The position numbers were made by a program, and so were the translations under genes. A stretch of DNA of 64,000 nt from Salipaludibacillus daqingensis (GTDB lineage: Bacteria; Bacillota; Bacilli; Bacillales; Salisediminibacteriaceae), in assembly GCF_029891575.1 (NCBI RefSeq), contig NZ_JARZHF010000007.1:124001-188000 (forward strand). The letters are read 5' to 3'. The notes under the pieces were generated by a model, which saw only the letters and a list, made by a program, of their open reading frames with translations, had not been told where the DNA came from and made no database searches. This document shows, piece after piece, positions 42,534-51,767 of this stretch (position 1 is the first letter of the stretch; the number at the start of each line of letters is the position of its first letter).

Positions 42534-43616
42534 ATGCCTAAATCAAATTGGTTTCTATTTTTATATAGTATTGTATTAATTTTAATTGCCGTAAATTTAG
42601 CTACTCAAGTTCCATTTGTTTTTCATCCGATTCAAGTGGCGTTTAGTACTTTAGCACCTATACTTATAGTAGGTGGTGTTCTTTATTACATATTAAGACC
42701 ACTAGTTAGACTTATTAGTAAAGTTGTTCCAAACACACTGTCTATCGTCATTATGTTTACGTTATTTGCAGGGATCGTTGCCAGTTTAATCACATTTGTA
42801 GGGCCTATTCTTGTCACTCAAATCAGTGGTTTTGTAGATAATATTCCTGGCTATATTGATGATATGGAAGCTTGGTTAAACAATTTCATGGAAAACGAAT
42901 GGGTAGGAAGAGCGATGGAGGAGGAAGCATTTCAAAACTTTGATCCCTCAGCAATAACCGATAATCTATCTAACATACTTGCTAACATGGGCGGTAATCT
43001 ACTTGAATTTTTCAGTATGTTAGTAAGCTTGATTACACTTATTATTGTTCTACCATTTGTGCTATTTTTTCTATTGAAAGATGCAAATAAATTGCCTGAT
43101 AATATCCTTCGTTTTTTACCAAAAGATCAAGAGAACGACGGAAGAATTATTATGAAAGATATGGATGAAACGTTAAGTGCTTATATTCAAGGACAAGCGA
43201 TTGTTAGTGTATGTGTAGGAATACTTTCTTTGATTGCTTATTTAATCATTGGTGTTGAATATGCATTAATTTTAGCTTTAATTGCTATGTTTACAAACTT
43301 AATACCATTTATCGGTCCATTTATCGGAACAATACCTGCGGTGTTTGTTGCATTTTTCACCGAACCTATTACGGCATTATGGGTCATTATTGCCATTGTT
43401 ATTATTCAGCAAATCGAAAGTAATTTAATCTCTCCAAATGTGATGGGACAAAAATTGAATGTTCATCCATTGACGATTATTTTATTGTTAATTCTAGCAG
43501 GTAATCTTGCAGGTTTAATAGGGTTGATACTAGCCATCCCATTTTATGCGGTATCTAAAGTCATCGTACAAAATGTGTATAGATTATTGAAATTACGGTA
43601 TCCAAAACTGAGATAG
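42534..43616 (+). CDS. AI-2E-family transporter (YtvI/YrrI-like)
   Basis: This is a polytopic membrane protein of about 360 residues from the AI-2E exporter family. It has paired helices at the N-terminus and a polar loop (VDNIPGYIDDMEAWLNNF). Then come the family blocks GQAIVSVCVGILSLIAY, ALIAMFTNLIPFIGPFIGTIPA and QQIESNLISPNVMGQKLNVHPL. Members are linked to autoinducer-2, Na+/H+ exchange or unknown substrates, so no solute is assigned. The upstream start at 42504 lacks a ribosome site, while AAAGGAGG precedes the ATG at 42534. Confidence 0.87.
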   Translation: MPKSNWFLFLYSIVLILIAVNLATQVPFVFHPIQVAFSTLAPILIVGGVLYYILRPLVRLISKVVPNTLSIVIMFTLFAGIVASLITFVGPILVTQISGFVDNIPGYIDDMEAWLNNFMENEWVGRAMEEEAFQNFDPSAITDNLSNILANMGGNLLEFFSMLVSLITLIIVLPFVLFFLLKDANKLPDNILRFLPKDQENDGRIIMKDMDETLSAYIQGQAIVSVCVGILSLIAYLIIGVEYALILALIAMFTNLIPFIGPFIGTIPAVFVAFFTEPITALWVIIAIVIIQQIESNLISPNVMGQKLNVHPLTIILLLILAGNLAGLIGLILAIPFYAVSKVIVQNVYRLLKLRYPKLR

Positions 43617-43661
43617 GTAGTAGGTAAGCTATATTCATTTATTAAATCTGATGTCATCAAT

Positions 43662-43702
43662 AAAAACATCGTTTGTTCAAAATGAACAAACGATGTTTTT
43701 TT
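43662..43702. terminator. Bidirectional terminator between the AI-2E gene and pflA
   Basis: A long stem (AAAAACATCGTTTGTTCA / TGAACAAACGATGTTTTT) with a tiny loop and A/T runs on both sides serves both converging genes. Confidence 0.9.
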
Positions 43703-44432
43703 ATTGTTGTATGTTAAGGAGTTTTTTAGCACGATCTACTTGAGCTTCTGTTGGTGATTCAACACCTTCAAGAGGATAGGTGATACCAAGTTCATTCCAT
43801 TTATAAATACCCATTTTATGGTAAGGGAGTATTTCTACTTTTTCAACATTATTTAACGTTGATATGAAGGTTGATAGGTTTGTTAAATCATTTTCATCAT
43901 CTGAGATACCAGGGACTAAAACGTGGCGTATCCAAACAGGTACATTTTCATCAGAAAGTTTTTTGGCAAACTCTAATATATGGGTGTTTGAAACTCCAGT
44001 TAATTTTCGGTGCTTATCATCATCAATATGTTTTAAGTCGACTAAAAATAAATTAGTGTTAGCTAAGAGTTCAGTGAATTTTTCTTGAAATGATTCACTA
44101 TTAGAATAACATCCTCCTGAGCTATCAATCGTAGTATGAATGCCTATTTTTTTACATTCTTTAAATAGTTCAATAAGAAAGTCCAGTTGTAAGAGTGGTT
44201 CGCCACCGCTGACAGTCACACCACCATTGGAATGTTTCATATAAGGTGTGTACTTTTTAATATCTTCGATCAAAGAAGCAACACTTCTCATTTCGCCACC
44301 ACCAAGATCCCACGAATCTGGATTGTGGCAATATTGACAGCGTAAAAGGCAGCCTTGTGTAAAAATAACGTAGCGGATTCCCGGTCCGTCTACCATACCT
44401 GATGTTTCTACTGAATGGATTCTTCCTTCCAT
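43701..44432 (-). CDS. pflA: Pyruvate formate-lyase-activating enzyme
   Basis: This 243-residue radical-SAM enzyme installs the glycyl radical on PflB. The cluster motif CxxxCxxC is at C28/C32/C35 (TQGCLLRCQYCHN). It is followed by GGVTVSGGEPLLQ (SAM-binding GGE) and the C-terminal EILPYHKMGIYKW typical of PflA. A good ribosome site (AGGGGG) precedes the ATG. It lies 100 bases behind pflB on the same strand, with a stem-loop between them, so the two are probably co-transcribed but expressed at different levels. Confidence 0.94.
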   Translation of the reverse strand: MEGRIHSVETSGMVDGPGIRYVIFTQGCLLRCQYCHNPDSWDLGGGEMRSVASLIEDIKKYTPYMKHSNGGVTVSGGEPLLQLDFLIELFKECKKIGIHTTIDSSGGCYSNSESFQEKFTELLANTNLFLVDLKHIDDDKHRKLTGVSNTHILEFAKKLSDENVPVWIRHVLVPGISDDENDLTNLSTFISTLNNVEKVEILPYHKMGIYKWNELGITYPLEGVESPTEAQVDRAKKLLNIQQ

Positions 44433-44456
44433 AAGATGACCCCCTATAAGTATGAA

Positions 44457-44482
44457 AGCACCAGCAGGGAGCTGCTGATGCT
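44457..44482 (-). promoter_or_regulatory. Intercistronic stem-loop between pflB and pflA
   Basis: On the minus strand AGCATCAGCAG pairs with CTGCTGGTGCT (one G-U) around a CTCC loop. Only a few T follow, so it is more likely a partial terminator or an mRNA 3'-end stabiliser for pflB than a full stop. Confidence 0.6.
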
Positions 44483-44529
44483 TCCGGAAATAAGTCTAAG
44501 CTTACTAAAACAGTCTTTTGATAAAGTTA

Positions 44530-46782
44530 TTACATGGACTCATGGAATGTTCGATTAATTACTTCGATTTGTTGCTCACGAGTCAATTTTATAAAGTTTA
44601 CAGCATAACCAGACACTCGGATTGTTAACTGTGGATACTCTTCTGGGTGCTCCATAGCATCTAACAATGTAGATCGGTTAAATACATTGATATTTAAATG
44701 ATGACCGTTTTTCTCAGAGTACCCATCTAGAATAGCAGAAAGGTTCGCTTTTTGAACATTTTCATCTTTTCCTAGAGCTTTCGGTACGATTGAGAATGTA
44801 TTCGATATACCATCTAGTGACTTTGCATAAGGTAATTTTGCAACAGAATTCAATGATGCAAGGGCTCCTTTTTTATCGCGCCCATGAAGTGGGTTTGCAC
44901 CCGGTGCAAATGGCTCGCCATCTTTACGACCGTCTGGTGTGTTACCAGTTTTCTTACCATAAACAACATTGGATGTAATCGTTAAGACGGACATTGTTGT
45001 TTTTGCATTTCGGTACGTATCGTGTTGTTGAAGCATATCAGAAAATTTACTGACAAGTTCTTTAGCAATGTCATCAACACGCTCGTCGTCATTTCCATAC
45101 TGTGGATAGTCACCTTCAATTTCATAATCAACCGCTAGACCATCTTCATCACGGATAACTTTAACTTTAGAATGTTTGATAGCACTTAACGAATCGGCAG
45201 CAACCGAAAGTCCAGCAATACCGGTAGCCATCGTACGTAAAATATCTTTATCATGCAAAGCCATTTCAATACGCTCGTATGCATACTTATCATGCATGAA
45301 ATGAATGATATTCAGTGTATTAATGTAAAGACTTGATAACCATTCTAACACAGTATCGTACTTTTCAACTACTTCATCATAATCAAGATAGTCTGATGTA
45401 ATTGGTTCAATACCTGGGACAACTTGCATCTTCGCCTTTTCATCAACACCACCATTGATAGCATAGAGGAGAGCTTTCGCTATATTGGCACGGGCACCAA
45501 AGAACTGCATTTGCTTTCCGATTTCCATGGCGGAGACACAACAAGCAATTCCGTAATCGTCACCATATTCTGGTCGCATGATTTCATCATTCTCATATTG
45601 AACAGAGCTTGTGTCAATGGACATTTTTGAACAATAATGCTTAAAAGGTTCAGGTAATGCAGGAGACCATAACACCGTTAAGTTTGGCTCAGGAGCCGGT
45701 CCTAAATTGTTCAATGAATGAAGGAACCGGAAAGAACTCTTTGTGACGAGTGGTCGACCATCGACACCAATACCACCGATTGATTCCGTTACCCAAGTTG
45801 GGTCACCGCTGAAAAGGTCGTTGTATTCAGGTGTGCGAGCAAATTTCACTAACCGAAGCTTCATAATAAAGTGGTCAACTAATTCTTGTGCGATCTTTTC
45901 CGTTAATGTTCCATTTTCGAGATCGCGTTCAATGTAAATGTCAAGGAACGTTGATACACGACCTAAACTCATTGCCGCACCATTTTGTTCTTTTACTGCA
46001 GCCAAGTATCCAAGATAAAGCCATTGGAATGCTTCTCTAGCATTTGTTGCTGGTTGTGAAATGTCAAATCCGTATATATTACCAAGTTCTTTTAATTCTT
46101 TAAGGGCTCGTGTCTGTTCAGATATTTCTTCTCTTAAACGAATAACTTCTTCGGACATTTTTCCTGATAGACTATTTTTCTCTTTGATTTTTTCTTCTAT
46201 AAGGAAATCTACACCGTATAATGCAACTCGACGATAGTCACCGATGATTCGTCCTCGTCCGTATGCGTCAGGAAGGCCAGTAATGATTCCGACTTTTCTA
46301 GCTAGCTTCATTTCTGGTGTATACGCATCAAACACGCCTTGGTTATGTGTTTTAGCATAATCACTAAAAATCTTTTCAACATTTTTATCTAATTCATATC
46401 CGTAAGATTCTAAAGCAGCCTTGGCCATACGAATTCCACCGTATGGTTGCATTGACCGTTTGAATGGAATGTCTGTTTGCACACCGACAATTTTTTCTTT
46501 TGTTTGATCTAGATACCCGGCTTTATGGGACGTTATTGTGGAGACGATTTCCGTATCTAAATCATAGACTCCGCCTCTTTCGCGCTCTTGCGTTGTTAGA
46601 GACATGACTTGTTTCCACAGCTCTTCCGTTGCATCCGTAGCGCTTTCTAGAAAGTTTTCGTCACCACTATACAACGAGTAGTTTGATTGGATGAAATCGC
46701 GGACATTAATTTCTTTTTCCCAAGCCCCACTGTTAAAATTTAACCACTCTGGTCGACTAACTTTTTCCATTGTTTTACTCAT
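44530..46782 (-). CDS. pflB: Formate C-acetyltransferase (pyruvate formate-lyase)
   Basis: This glycyl-radical enzyme of 750 residues converts pyruvate and CoA to acetyl-CoA and formate under anaerobic conditions. The active-site cysteine pair is in IACCVSAME (about residue 413), and the glycyl radical site is in [11 protein letters not shown] near the C-terminus. The N-terminal block with [19 protein letters not shown] is typical. The ribosome site TGGAGG selects the ATG at 46782 over one 12 codons upstream. A probable Rex operator at 46840-46857 overlaps the promoter region, so NADH/NAD+ should control expression. Confidence 0.95.
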   Translation of the reverse strand: MSKTMEKVSRPEWLNFNSGAWEKEINVRDFIQSNYSLYSGDENFLESATDATEELWKQVMSLTTQERERGGVYDLDTEIVSTITSHKAGYLDQTKEKIVGVQTDIPFKRSMQPYGGIRMAKAALESYGYELDKNVEKIFSDYAKTHNQGVFDAYTPEMKLARKVGIITGLPDAYGRGRIIGDYRRVALYGVDFLIEEKIKEKNSLSGKMSEEVIRLREEISEQTRALKELKELGNIYGFDISQPATNAREAFQWLYLGYLAAVKEQNGAAMSLGRVSTFLDIYIERDLENGTLTEKIAQELVDHFIMKLRLVKFARTPEYNDLFSGDPTWVTESIGGIGVDGRPLVTKSSFRFLHSLNNLGPAPEPNLTVLWSPALPEPFKHYCSKMSIDTSSVQYENDEIMRPEYGDDYGIACCVSAMEIGKQMQFFGARANIAKALLYAINGGVDEKAKMQVVPGIEPITSDYLDYDEVVEKYDTVLEWLSSLYINTLNIIHFMHDKYAYERIEMALHDKDILRTMATGIAGLSVAADSLSAIKHSKVKVIRDEDGLAVDYEIEGDYPQYGNDDERVDDIAKELVSKFSDMLQQHDTYRNAKTTMSVLTITSNVVYGKKTGNTPDGRKDGEPFAPGANPLHGRDKKGALASLNSVAKLPYAKSLDGISNTFSIVPKALGKDENVQKANLSAILDGYSEKNGHHLNINVFNRSTLLDAMEHPEEYPQLTIRVSGYAVNFIKLTREQQIEVINRTFHESM

Positions 46783-46839
46783 TTTAACGCCTCCATAAAG
46801 TTTTGTTTGTTTATTCATAAGTCATATTAAATTAAACAA

Positions 46840-46857
46840 TTGTGAATCACTTCACAC
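46840..46857. promoter_or_regulatory. Probable Rex operator of pflBA
   Basis: TTGTGAATCACTTCACAC matches the Rex consensus TTGTG-N8-CACAA except for the last base. A TATACT -10-like element on the minus strand (46861-46866) lies just upstream, so bound Rex would block transcription start when NADH is low. Confidence 0.65.
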
Positions 46858-46866
46858 TATTAGTAT

Positions 46867-47238
46867 AACCTAAGTATAAAAGGAAATAAGGATGACAACA
46901 AGGGATAAATGTGACACTTTCATGAAAAATATAACAGAATGAATATTTTGTTGAAACAGATTAAATTTAACGATCATTATAATGAGTTAATACTTGATAT
47001 TAAAGCATTTTTTTGTATTATAATAAAATCTATCCCTCCAAATGTGTATTAAGATTACTGTAACAGGCACAATTTTGGTATGTAAATCTCGAGTATTTTT
47101 GTTCTTTATTAGAATTAATGTATAGTTAAATTAATTATTAAAAGGAAAATGAATTAATCATGAAGAAAAGGTAATACAAGCAAATTAATTGATGATTAAA
47201 CTATATCAATAAGATATAAACTACATTGTCGGTTAATA
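46867..47238. other. 370-bp intergenic region
   Basis: Beyond the probable pflB promoter, the stretch up to the small plus-strand gene is AT-rich with no ORF that has a ribosome site and no RNA motif I recognise. It should contain divergent promoters. Confidence 0.4.
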
Positions 47239-47254
47239 TGGGGGAGGAACAATG

Positions 47255-47512
47255 ATGACAGACTATGAGAAAGATGCCTATTTTGAACGGAGAGATCAAT
47301 TAATTAAAAAGCTATCTGAACCTGAAAAATCAATTTACGGGTATTTTAGACAAGTAGAAAAGTCGAATATGAAAGAGTATGGAAAGTTAATTGTAGATGG
47401 TAAATCTCCTATTGCATTTACAGCTGATCACTTCATGATGTCTACGGAAGAGATAAAACAGGTATGCTTGTCAGCAACAACAAAATTAAACGAGTTATCA
47501 AAGAAGTATTAG
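47255..47512 (+). CDS. Small conserved-looking protein of unknown function
   Basis: This charged protein of 85 or 86 residues is predicted to be mostly helical, with FERRDQLIKKLSEPEKSIYGYF, then a short strand-like centre (YGKLIVDGKSP) and a C-terminal helix. No signal peptide or membrane segment is seen. A strong ribosome site (GGGGGAGG) precedes tandem ATGs at 47252 and 47255; spacing favours the second. I do not recognise the family. It is alone between pflB (divergent) and dapA (convergent). Confidence 0.6.
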   Translation: MTDYEKDAYFERRDQLIKKLSEPEKSIYGYFRQVEKSNMKEYGKLIVDGKSPIAFTADHFMMSTEEIKQVCLSATTKLNELSKKY

Positions 47513-47739
47513 TAAAGTGAATGGTGGTCGCTATTAAGCGATGTAAATCTAAAATGTGAAAGTCTTGGAAGTTGCGACTGGTAGTTCAAGTATTAATCAA
47601 CTTGCATATTCTCATATGTAAGGAAGTCTTTTTTCGGAAATGAAACAAGATTTTTTACTGAAAAATATTCAAAACTTTAATAGAAAAATGGAATATGGTG
47701 TCGTGATATGATTAGACTTTCACTCATGTTTATGAAGAG

Positions 47740-47777
47740 GACTAATAAAGAAGAGGCTACCAGTTAATGGCAGCCTC
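47740..47777 (-). terminator. Terminator of dapA
   Basis: On the minus strand GAGGCT pairs with AGCCTC (47753-47758 with 47772-47777), extended by CCA/TGG, and the following sequence is T-rich. Confidence 0.75.
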
Positions 47778-47781
47778 GCTT

Positions 47782-48669
47782 TTATACAGCAGAAGAAAAA
47801 ATTCTACTTTGAATCGTTTTGAATACGTTTTGAGATTCTTCTGGTGTGAGAGGTACCATTGGTAATCTCACAGAACCAACTTTTATTCCACCCATTTCTA
47901 ATGCAGCTTTCACTGGTGTTGGGTTTGGTGCACTAAACATCACATTGAACACCGGCAATAATTCGCGATGAAGTTTTGCCGCGTATTTTGTTTGTCCTGA
48001 TTCGTGAGCTGTAATCATCGCTTTCATTTCATTGCCAATGATATGAGATGATACAGAAACGACTCCATTACCTCCGATAGATAAAATCGGCAACGTTAAA
48101 CTGTCATCTCCACTGTATAAAGTGAAATCTTCCGGAGTGTTGTCAATAATTTCAGCCATTGCATCTAAATCTGCACTCGCTTCTTTAATAGAGACGATAT
48201 TTTCGATTTCAGATAAACGAATGACTGTAGCTGGAACTAAATTCACAGCACTTCGACCTGGGATGTTGTAAAGCATGACAGGTAAATGAGTGCATGCAGC
48301 AATGGCTTTAAAATGTTGATACATGCCCTCTTGGTTAGGTTTATTGTAATATGGTGTTGCTAGCATGACGCCATCAACCCCAGCTGTTGTTGCTAATTCA
48401 GTTAGCTCAATTGCTGCTCTCGTGCTATTTGTTCCTGTACCAGCAATGACTGGAACTCTGCCATCTACGACTTCTACTGTAAATTCGTATAAGGCAACCT
48501 TTTCTTGAATACTTAACGTAGGAGATTCTCCTGTTGTACCTGCTACGACAATGCCATCAGAACCGTTTGTGATTAAATGTTGGATTAATTCTCTAGTTGC
48601 TTGAAAATCAACGTTTCCTTCTTGGTCAAATGGTGTGACCATAGCTGTTATTACTTGTCCGAAATTCAT
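47782..48669 (-). CDS. dapA: 4-hydroxy-tetrahydrodipicolinate synthase
   Basis: This enzyme condenses pyruvate with aspartate semialdehyde, the first step specific to lysine and diaminopimelate synthesis; the pathway also supplies dipicolinate in spores. Motifs are AGTTGESPTL (44-53), Tyr134 in MLYNIPGRS and the Schiff-base Lys162 in VSIKEASAD. It has 295 residues. The ORF opens at a GTG that is part of the ribosome site (GAGGTG), so the ATG at 48669 is used. The gene is monocistronic and lies behind a lysine riboswitch, which points to a lysine-controlled isozyme. Confidence 0.95.
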   Translation of the reverse strand: MNFGQVITAMVTPFDQEGNVDFQATRELIQHLITNGSDGIVVAGTTGESPTLSIQEKVALYEFTVEVVDGRVPVIAGTGTNSTRAAIELTELATTAGVDGVMLATPYYNKPNQEGMYQHFKAIAACTHLPVMLYNIPGRSAVNLVPATVIRLSEIENIVSIKEASADLDAMAEIIDNTPEDFTLYSGDDSLTLPILSIGGNGVVSVSSHIIGNEMKAMITAHESGQTKYAAKLHRELLPVFNVMFSAPNPTPVKAALEMGGIKVGSVRLPMVPLTPEESQNVFKTIQSRIFSSAV

Positions 48670-48679
48670 GTAAAACACC

Positions 48680-48730
48680 TCTATTCAACAGATTTGTCTC
48701 TTTCATCAAAAGATGAAAGTTCTTGAATAG
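48680..48730 (-). promoter_or_regulatory. Leader stem next to the dapA ribosome site
   Basis: On the minus strand CTATTCAA (from 48730) pairs with TTGAATAG (to 48680), with an inner CTTTCATC/GATGAAAG hairpin. The stem ends right at the GAGGTG ribosome site and may influence translation. Confidence 0.5.
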
Positions 48731-48756
48731 AGCTAAATCGCATAAACAACCGCTAA

Positions 48757-48796
48757 AAAATAATAAAAAGCAACAACGAGGGTCTCGTTGCTGCTA
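48757..48796 (-). terminator. Lysine-riboswitch terminator
   Basis: On the minus strand GCAGCAACGAG pairs with CTCGTTGTTGC around a short loop and is followed by a T-rich tail, between the lysine aptamer and dapA. Confidence 0.87.
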
Positions 48797-48819
48797 GAAA
48801 GTGTAATTAAACGGTAATC

Positions 48820-48998
48820 CAGCGTGAGATAGCCCTCCATATAGTCAAATGACTATACGACAGTTCTGCATTTATTCAATCACAGACCCAACAATAAACG
48901 TATGACTCGTTCATTGTTTCGGCAAACACCCCTTTCCAAGATTATCTTCAGAGCACATACTCTTCCAATCAAGTACTGATGATCTTTGCACCTCTAAA
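48820..48998 (-). ncRNA. Lysine riboswitch (L-box)
   Basis: Read on the minus strand the L-box signatures appear in order: TAGAGGTGCAAAGATC, GGAAGAGTATGTG, GAAAGGGGTGTTTGCCGAA, GTCATACG, TTGTTGGGTC, GAACTGTCG and GGAGGGCTATCTCACG. A terminator hairpin follows at once, then dapA. Bound lysine should stop transcription before dapA. Confidence 0.93.
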
Positions 48999-49043
48999 CT
49001 CACTTCAAATGTATTGAAGTAAATATTATGAACTTTGAAACTA

Positions 49044-49072
49044 CCTTATCAAATAGGACTAAAATTTGCAAC
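49044..49072 (-). promoter_or_regulatory. Candidate promoter of the lysine-riboswitch/dapA transcript
   Basis: On the minus strand TTGCAA (49072-49067) and TAAGGT (49049-49044) are 17 bp apart, about 45 bases before the aptamer. The -10 is a weak match. Confidence 0.4.
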
Positions 49073-49338
49073 AAAAAATTCATTAATCATTAAAAATTCA
49101 TTTAACTATAAACAAATTTTGTTAAAAATGGGGTGTAATCCTTTGTATAATGCACCTTCATTGAGACTGGAGTATAAATTAAGTAAAATGAATCTATAAA
49201 TACTAAATATTACGTTTGGCTTTTTGGGTAAAATAAGCAGAACCATTTTTATTAATGGTAATCCAATGATTAGTCTTTTTTAATAACGGTTATATATAGT
49301 GTATGAACAAGACAATGTTCAAAGGGAGCACCGAAGAG

Positions 49339-50013
49339 ATGACTAAAAAATTACTAATAAAAGTTATTGCATTTACAATTGTCATTGGTTCATTGATTTA
49401 TATTAATCATGCTTACATTAACGTTGACCCTGAACAAATACAAAAGGCTATATTATCATTCGGAATTTGGGCACCACTCATTTTTATCGGTATTTACAGC
49501 TTTCGTCCATTTGTTCTGTTTCCAGCTTCCATATTAGCGATTGCGGGTGGGCTGTCTTTTGGTCCTTTCATTGGTCCACTTGTAACTTATATCGGCTCGT
49601 TGTCAGGGGCGTTCTTATCTTTCCTTGTTATCCGCTACTTAGGAAACAACTTCAGAGAAAACACATGGCAAGGAAAAGGAGAAGAATTACAAAAGAAAAT
49701 CGAAGAAAATGGTTTTTTCTACGTCGTAGCATTAAGAATCATTCCAGTTATAAATTTCGATTTTGTCAGTTATTTATCTGCACTATCTAGAATTCCACTG
49801 CAAAAATACATGACAGCTACAATGGTAGGTATTATACCAGGAACGCTTGCTTTTAATTTCCTAGGGGCTTCTTTTGTAGACCTAAATACAAGGATGGTTG
49901 TCATTACATTGGTAACTTTTTTAGTTGTTTTTTCCATTCATTTCATCAGTAGAAATGTAATGAAAAAAAAGAACATGGACTTTCATCTGTTGTCAGATGA
50001 AAAAATGAAATGA
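49339..50013 (+). CDS. TVP38/TMEM64-family membrane protein
   Basis: This membrane protein of about 225 residues belongs to the VTT/SNARE-associated (TVP38/DedA-like) family. It shows FRPFVLFPASILAIAGGLSFGPFIGPLVTYIGSL (here named as blocks FRPFVLFPAS and GGLSFGPFIGP), LRIIPVINFDFVSYLSALSRI and GIIPGTLAFNFLGASF. Members are proposed lipid scramblases or transporters. The frame is open from ATG 49303, but that codon has no ribosome site. AAAGGGAG, ten bases before ATG 49339, is better though not ideal. The oxidoreductase gene follows 31 bases later, probably in one operon. Confidence 0.84.
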   Translation: MTKKLLIKVIAFTIVIGSLIYINHAYINVDPEQIQKAILSFGIWAPLIFIGIYSFRPFVLFPASILAIAGGLSFGPFIGPLVTYIGSLSGAFLSFLVIRYLGNNFRENTWQGKGEELQKKIEENGFFYVVALRIIPVINFDFVSYLSALSRIPLQKYMTATMVGIIPGTLAFNFLGASFVDLNTRMVVITLVTFLVVFSIHFISRNVMKKKNMDFHLLSDEKMK

Positions 50014-50044
50014 TGGACGTATTAGTTTTAGAGGCGGTGAAGTT

Positions 50045-51391
50045 TTGAAAAGATATGATGTTGTTATCATTGGTGGAGGGGTTGGAGGATTAACACTTTC
50101 CGTTAAACTTGCCAAAGCAAATATAAATGTTCTGTTAATAGAAAAAACGAAACAACCCGGTAAAATTTACAAAGGAGAATTATTGCAACCGAAGTCATTG
50201 GAAGGTTTTCTAGAAATGGGGATTTCTGAACCTATCGTTGCTGAAAGTCTTTCTTTACCTATCATTCATACGTATGAAATGAAACAAAAACATGATGGAT
50301 CATTAGAGAAAGCTTTGTATATTCCATTAGAATATGATCGTTTGTACAGTCCTTTTCCAGAAGCACGAATGATCCCACACGAAAAATTAAAAGCAATACT
50401 TTTAAATGAGGCTAAGTCCTATACAAGTTTTGAATATTGGAACCCTGCAACTTTTCAAAAGTTCACAAAAACAGATGAAAAAAATCAGCAATATGATCGA
50501 GCAGAGGTTCGATATAATGATGAAGTGATGGAAGTAGAGGCGGATTACTTTGTGGGCGCTGAAGGGCGTTCTTCCTTAATGAGAAAAGCGATGAATCAGC
50601 ACGTAGTGACAACACAATACAACCATCAATTTTTAACGGTTACATTTCCTCGACCTGAAAATTTTCTAGAAGCGAGAATGTATGCATCTCATGATTCATT
50701 TATTGGCCTTTTTCCATTACCTGATAACCAAGTTCGAAGTGTCATGTTAATAAAACCAGGTCAATATAAAAAAATGAAAAAAGAAGGAATCCATACGTTT
50801 CATGAACCATTTAAACGATTTGAACCTGATTTATACGAGGATGTCCAGTCGATTCAAACGTGGAAAGATATACAATTAATGATTCCAATTCGTCATAATA
50901 TTCATCAATATGTTAAAGGGAATGCAGTCATAATAGGAGACGCTGCACACACCGTTCATCCTATGGCAGGAGAAGGAATGAACTTAGCTATTCAAGATGC
51001 TGTTGTGTTAGGTGAATTACTAGTTTGGATGTTCCAAGAACAACGATTTGAATCTCATTACTTAAAATATTATGAGAAAGTTCGCAAAAAACGATCTGAT
51101 CGTTTATCCAGACTTAGTCATATGTCGGCACTTGCTTATACATGGCCGTTTAAGTGGTATCAAAAATCAAGAATGTTTGCTCTAAAGAGGTTGGAAAGAC
51201 ACCCAATCTTGCATTATAAACATATGTTGAATATTTCAGGTGTTGGTTGGTGGCCTTATAGTATTGTTGACGGATTTCGCTTTTTAGGACCTAGAAACGC
51301 GTATCTTAAAAGTCGTTTCAATACGAAAAAGAAAGCAGTTATATTTTCTGAACAAGATGATTATCCTTGGCAAAATAAACAAGTGAAGTAG
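50045..51391 (+). CDS. FAD-dependent oxidoreductase (geranylgeranyl reductase/monooxygenase-like)
   Basis: This 448-residue flavoprotein of the PHBH fold has the dinucleotide-binding GGGVGGLTLSVKLA at the N-terminus, VGAEGRSS in the middle, and the second FAD motif GDAAHTVHPMAGEGMNLA near residue 300. That arrangement fits UbiH-like hydroxylases and geranylgeranyl reductases. The substrate could be an isoprenoid or aromatic compound; nothing in the neighbourhood settles it. The start is TTG 50045 behind GGCGGTGA. It follows the TVP38 gene closely, which suggests a membrane-lipid connection. Confidence 0.78.
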   Translation: MKRYDVVIIGGGVGGLTLSVKLAKANINVLLIEKTKQPGKIYKGELLQPKSLEGFLEMGISEPIVAESLSLPIIHTYEMKQKHDGSLEKALYIPLEYDRLYSPFPEARMIPHEKLKAILLNEAKSYTSFEYWNPATFQKFTKTDEKNQQYDRAEVRYNDEVMEVEADYFVGAEGRSSLMRKAMNQHVVTTQYNHQFLTVTFPRPENFLEARMYASHDSFIGLFPLPDNQVRSVMLIKPGQYKKMKKEGIHTFHEPFKRFEPDLYEDVQSIQTWKDIQLMIPIRHNIHQYVKGNAVIIGDAAHTVHPMAGEGMNLAIQDAVVLGELLVWMFQEQRFESHYLKYYEKVRKKRSDRLSRLSHMSALAYTWPFKWYQKSRMFALKRLERHPILHYKHMLNISGVGWWPYSIVDGFRFLGPRNAYLKSRFNTKKKAVIFSEQDDYPWQNKQVK

Positions 51392-51529
51392 GAGCAGTTT
51401 AACAACTGATTCTCTTAAAGCAAACGATGCTTTCTTATGAGGTTACGAATGCTGTTTGACCATGTTTTTTGTTTGAGGCAAGGACAAGCACTCCTTATAA
51501 AAGGTCTGGTAAAAGAAGGAGGAGAGATA

Positions 51530-51619
51530 ATGAGGCTAAATATTCCAAAGATACTTCTTATGTTAAAGGCAGGTTCTATCATAAAACGTTTTATCAAAAG
51601 AAGGCAACGTCGAAGATAA
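51530..51619 (+). CDS. Possible 29-residue cationic amphipathic peptide
   Basis: A short ORF with a strong ribosome site (GGAGGAGA, five bases before the ATG) encodes a hydrophobic N-terminal half (MRLNIPKILLMLKAG) and a basic tail (IIKRFIKRRQRRR). An efficient terminator follows 36 bases downstream. The composition recalls membrane-active small proteins or type-I toxin peptides, but no antisense RNA was seen. It may also be chance: the frame is open further upstream and no homologue is known to me. Confidence 0.4.
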   Translation: MRLNIPKILLMLKAGSIIKRFIKRRQRRR

Positions 51620-51654
51620 TTTCAAGACAAAGGCATTTCCTGAATAAATATAGA

Positions 51655-51688
51655 AAAGGAATGGTCGTGATTCAGCGACCATTCCTTT
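51655..51688 (+). terminator. Terminator after the oxidoreductase/small-ORF unit
   Basis: AAAGGAATGGTCG pairs perfectly with CGACCATTCCTTT around an 8-base loop and is followed by an AT-rich T-run. Confidence 0.87.
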
Positions 51689-51767
51689 ATTTTTCATCGA
51701 TAAAATCTAAATATTGTTAACAACACTAGCGAGTCTCGTTTAAAAACTGTAAGCTGGAAACTCAAAA

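Noticed and set aside
46867-47238. FNR/CRP-like site in the pflB upstream region
   Set aside because: TGTGACACTTTCATGA-like sequence has only one good half-site.
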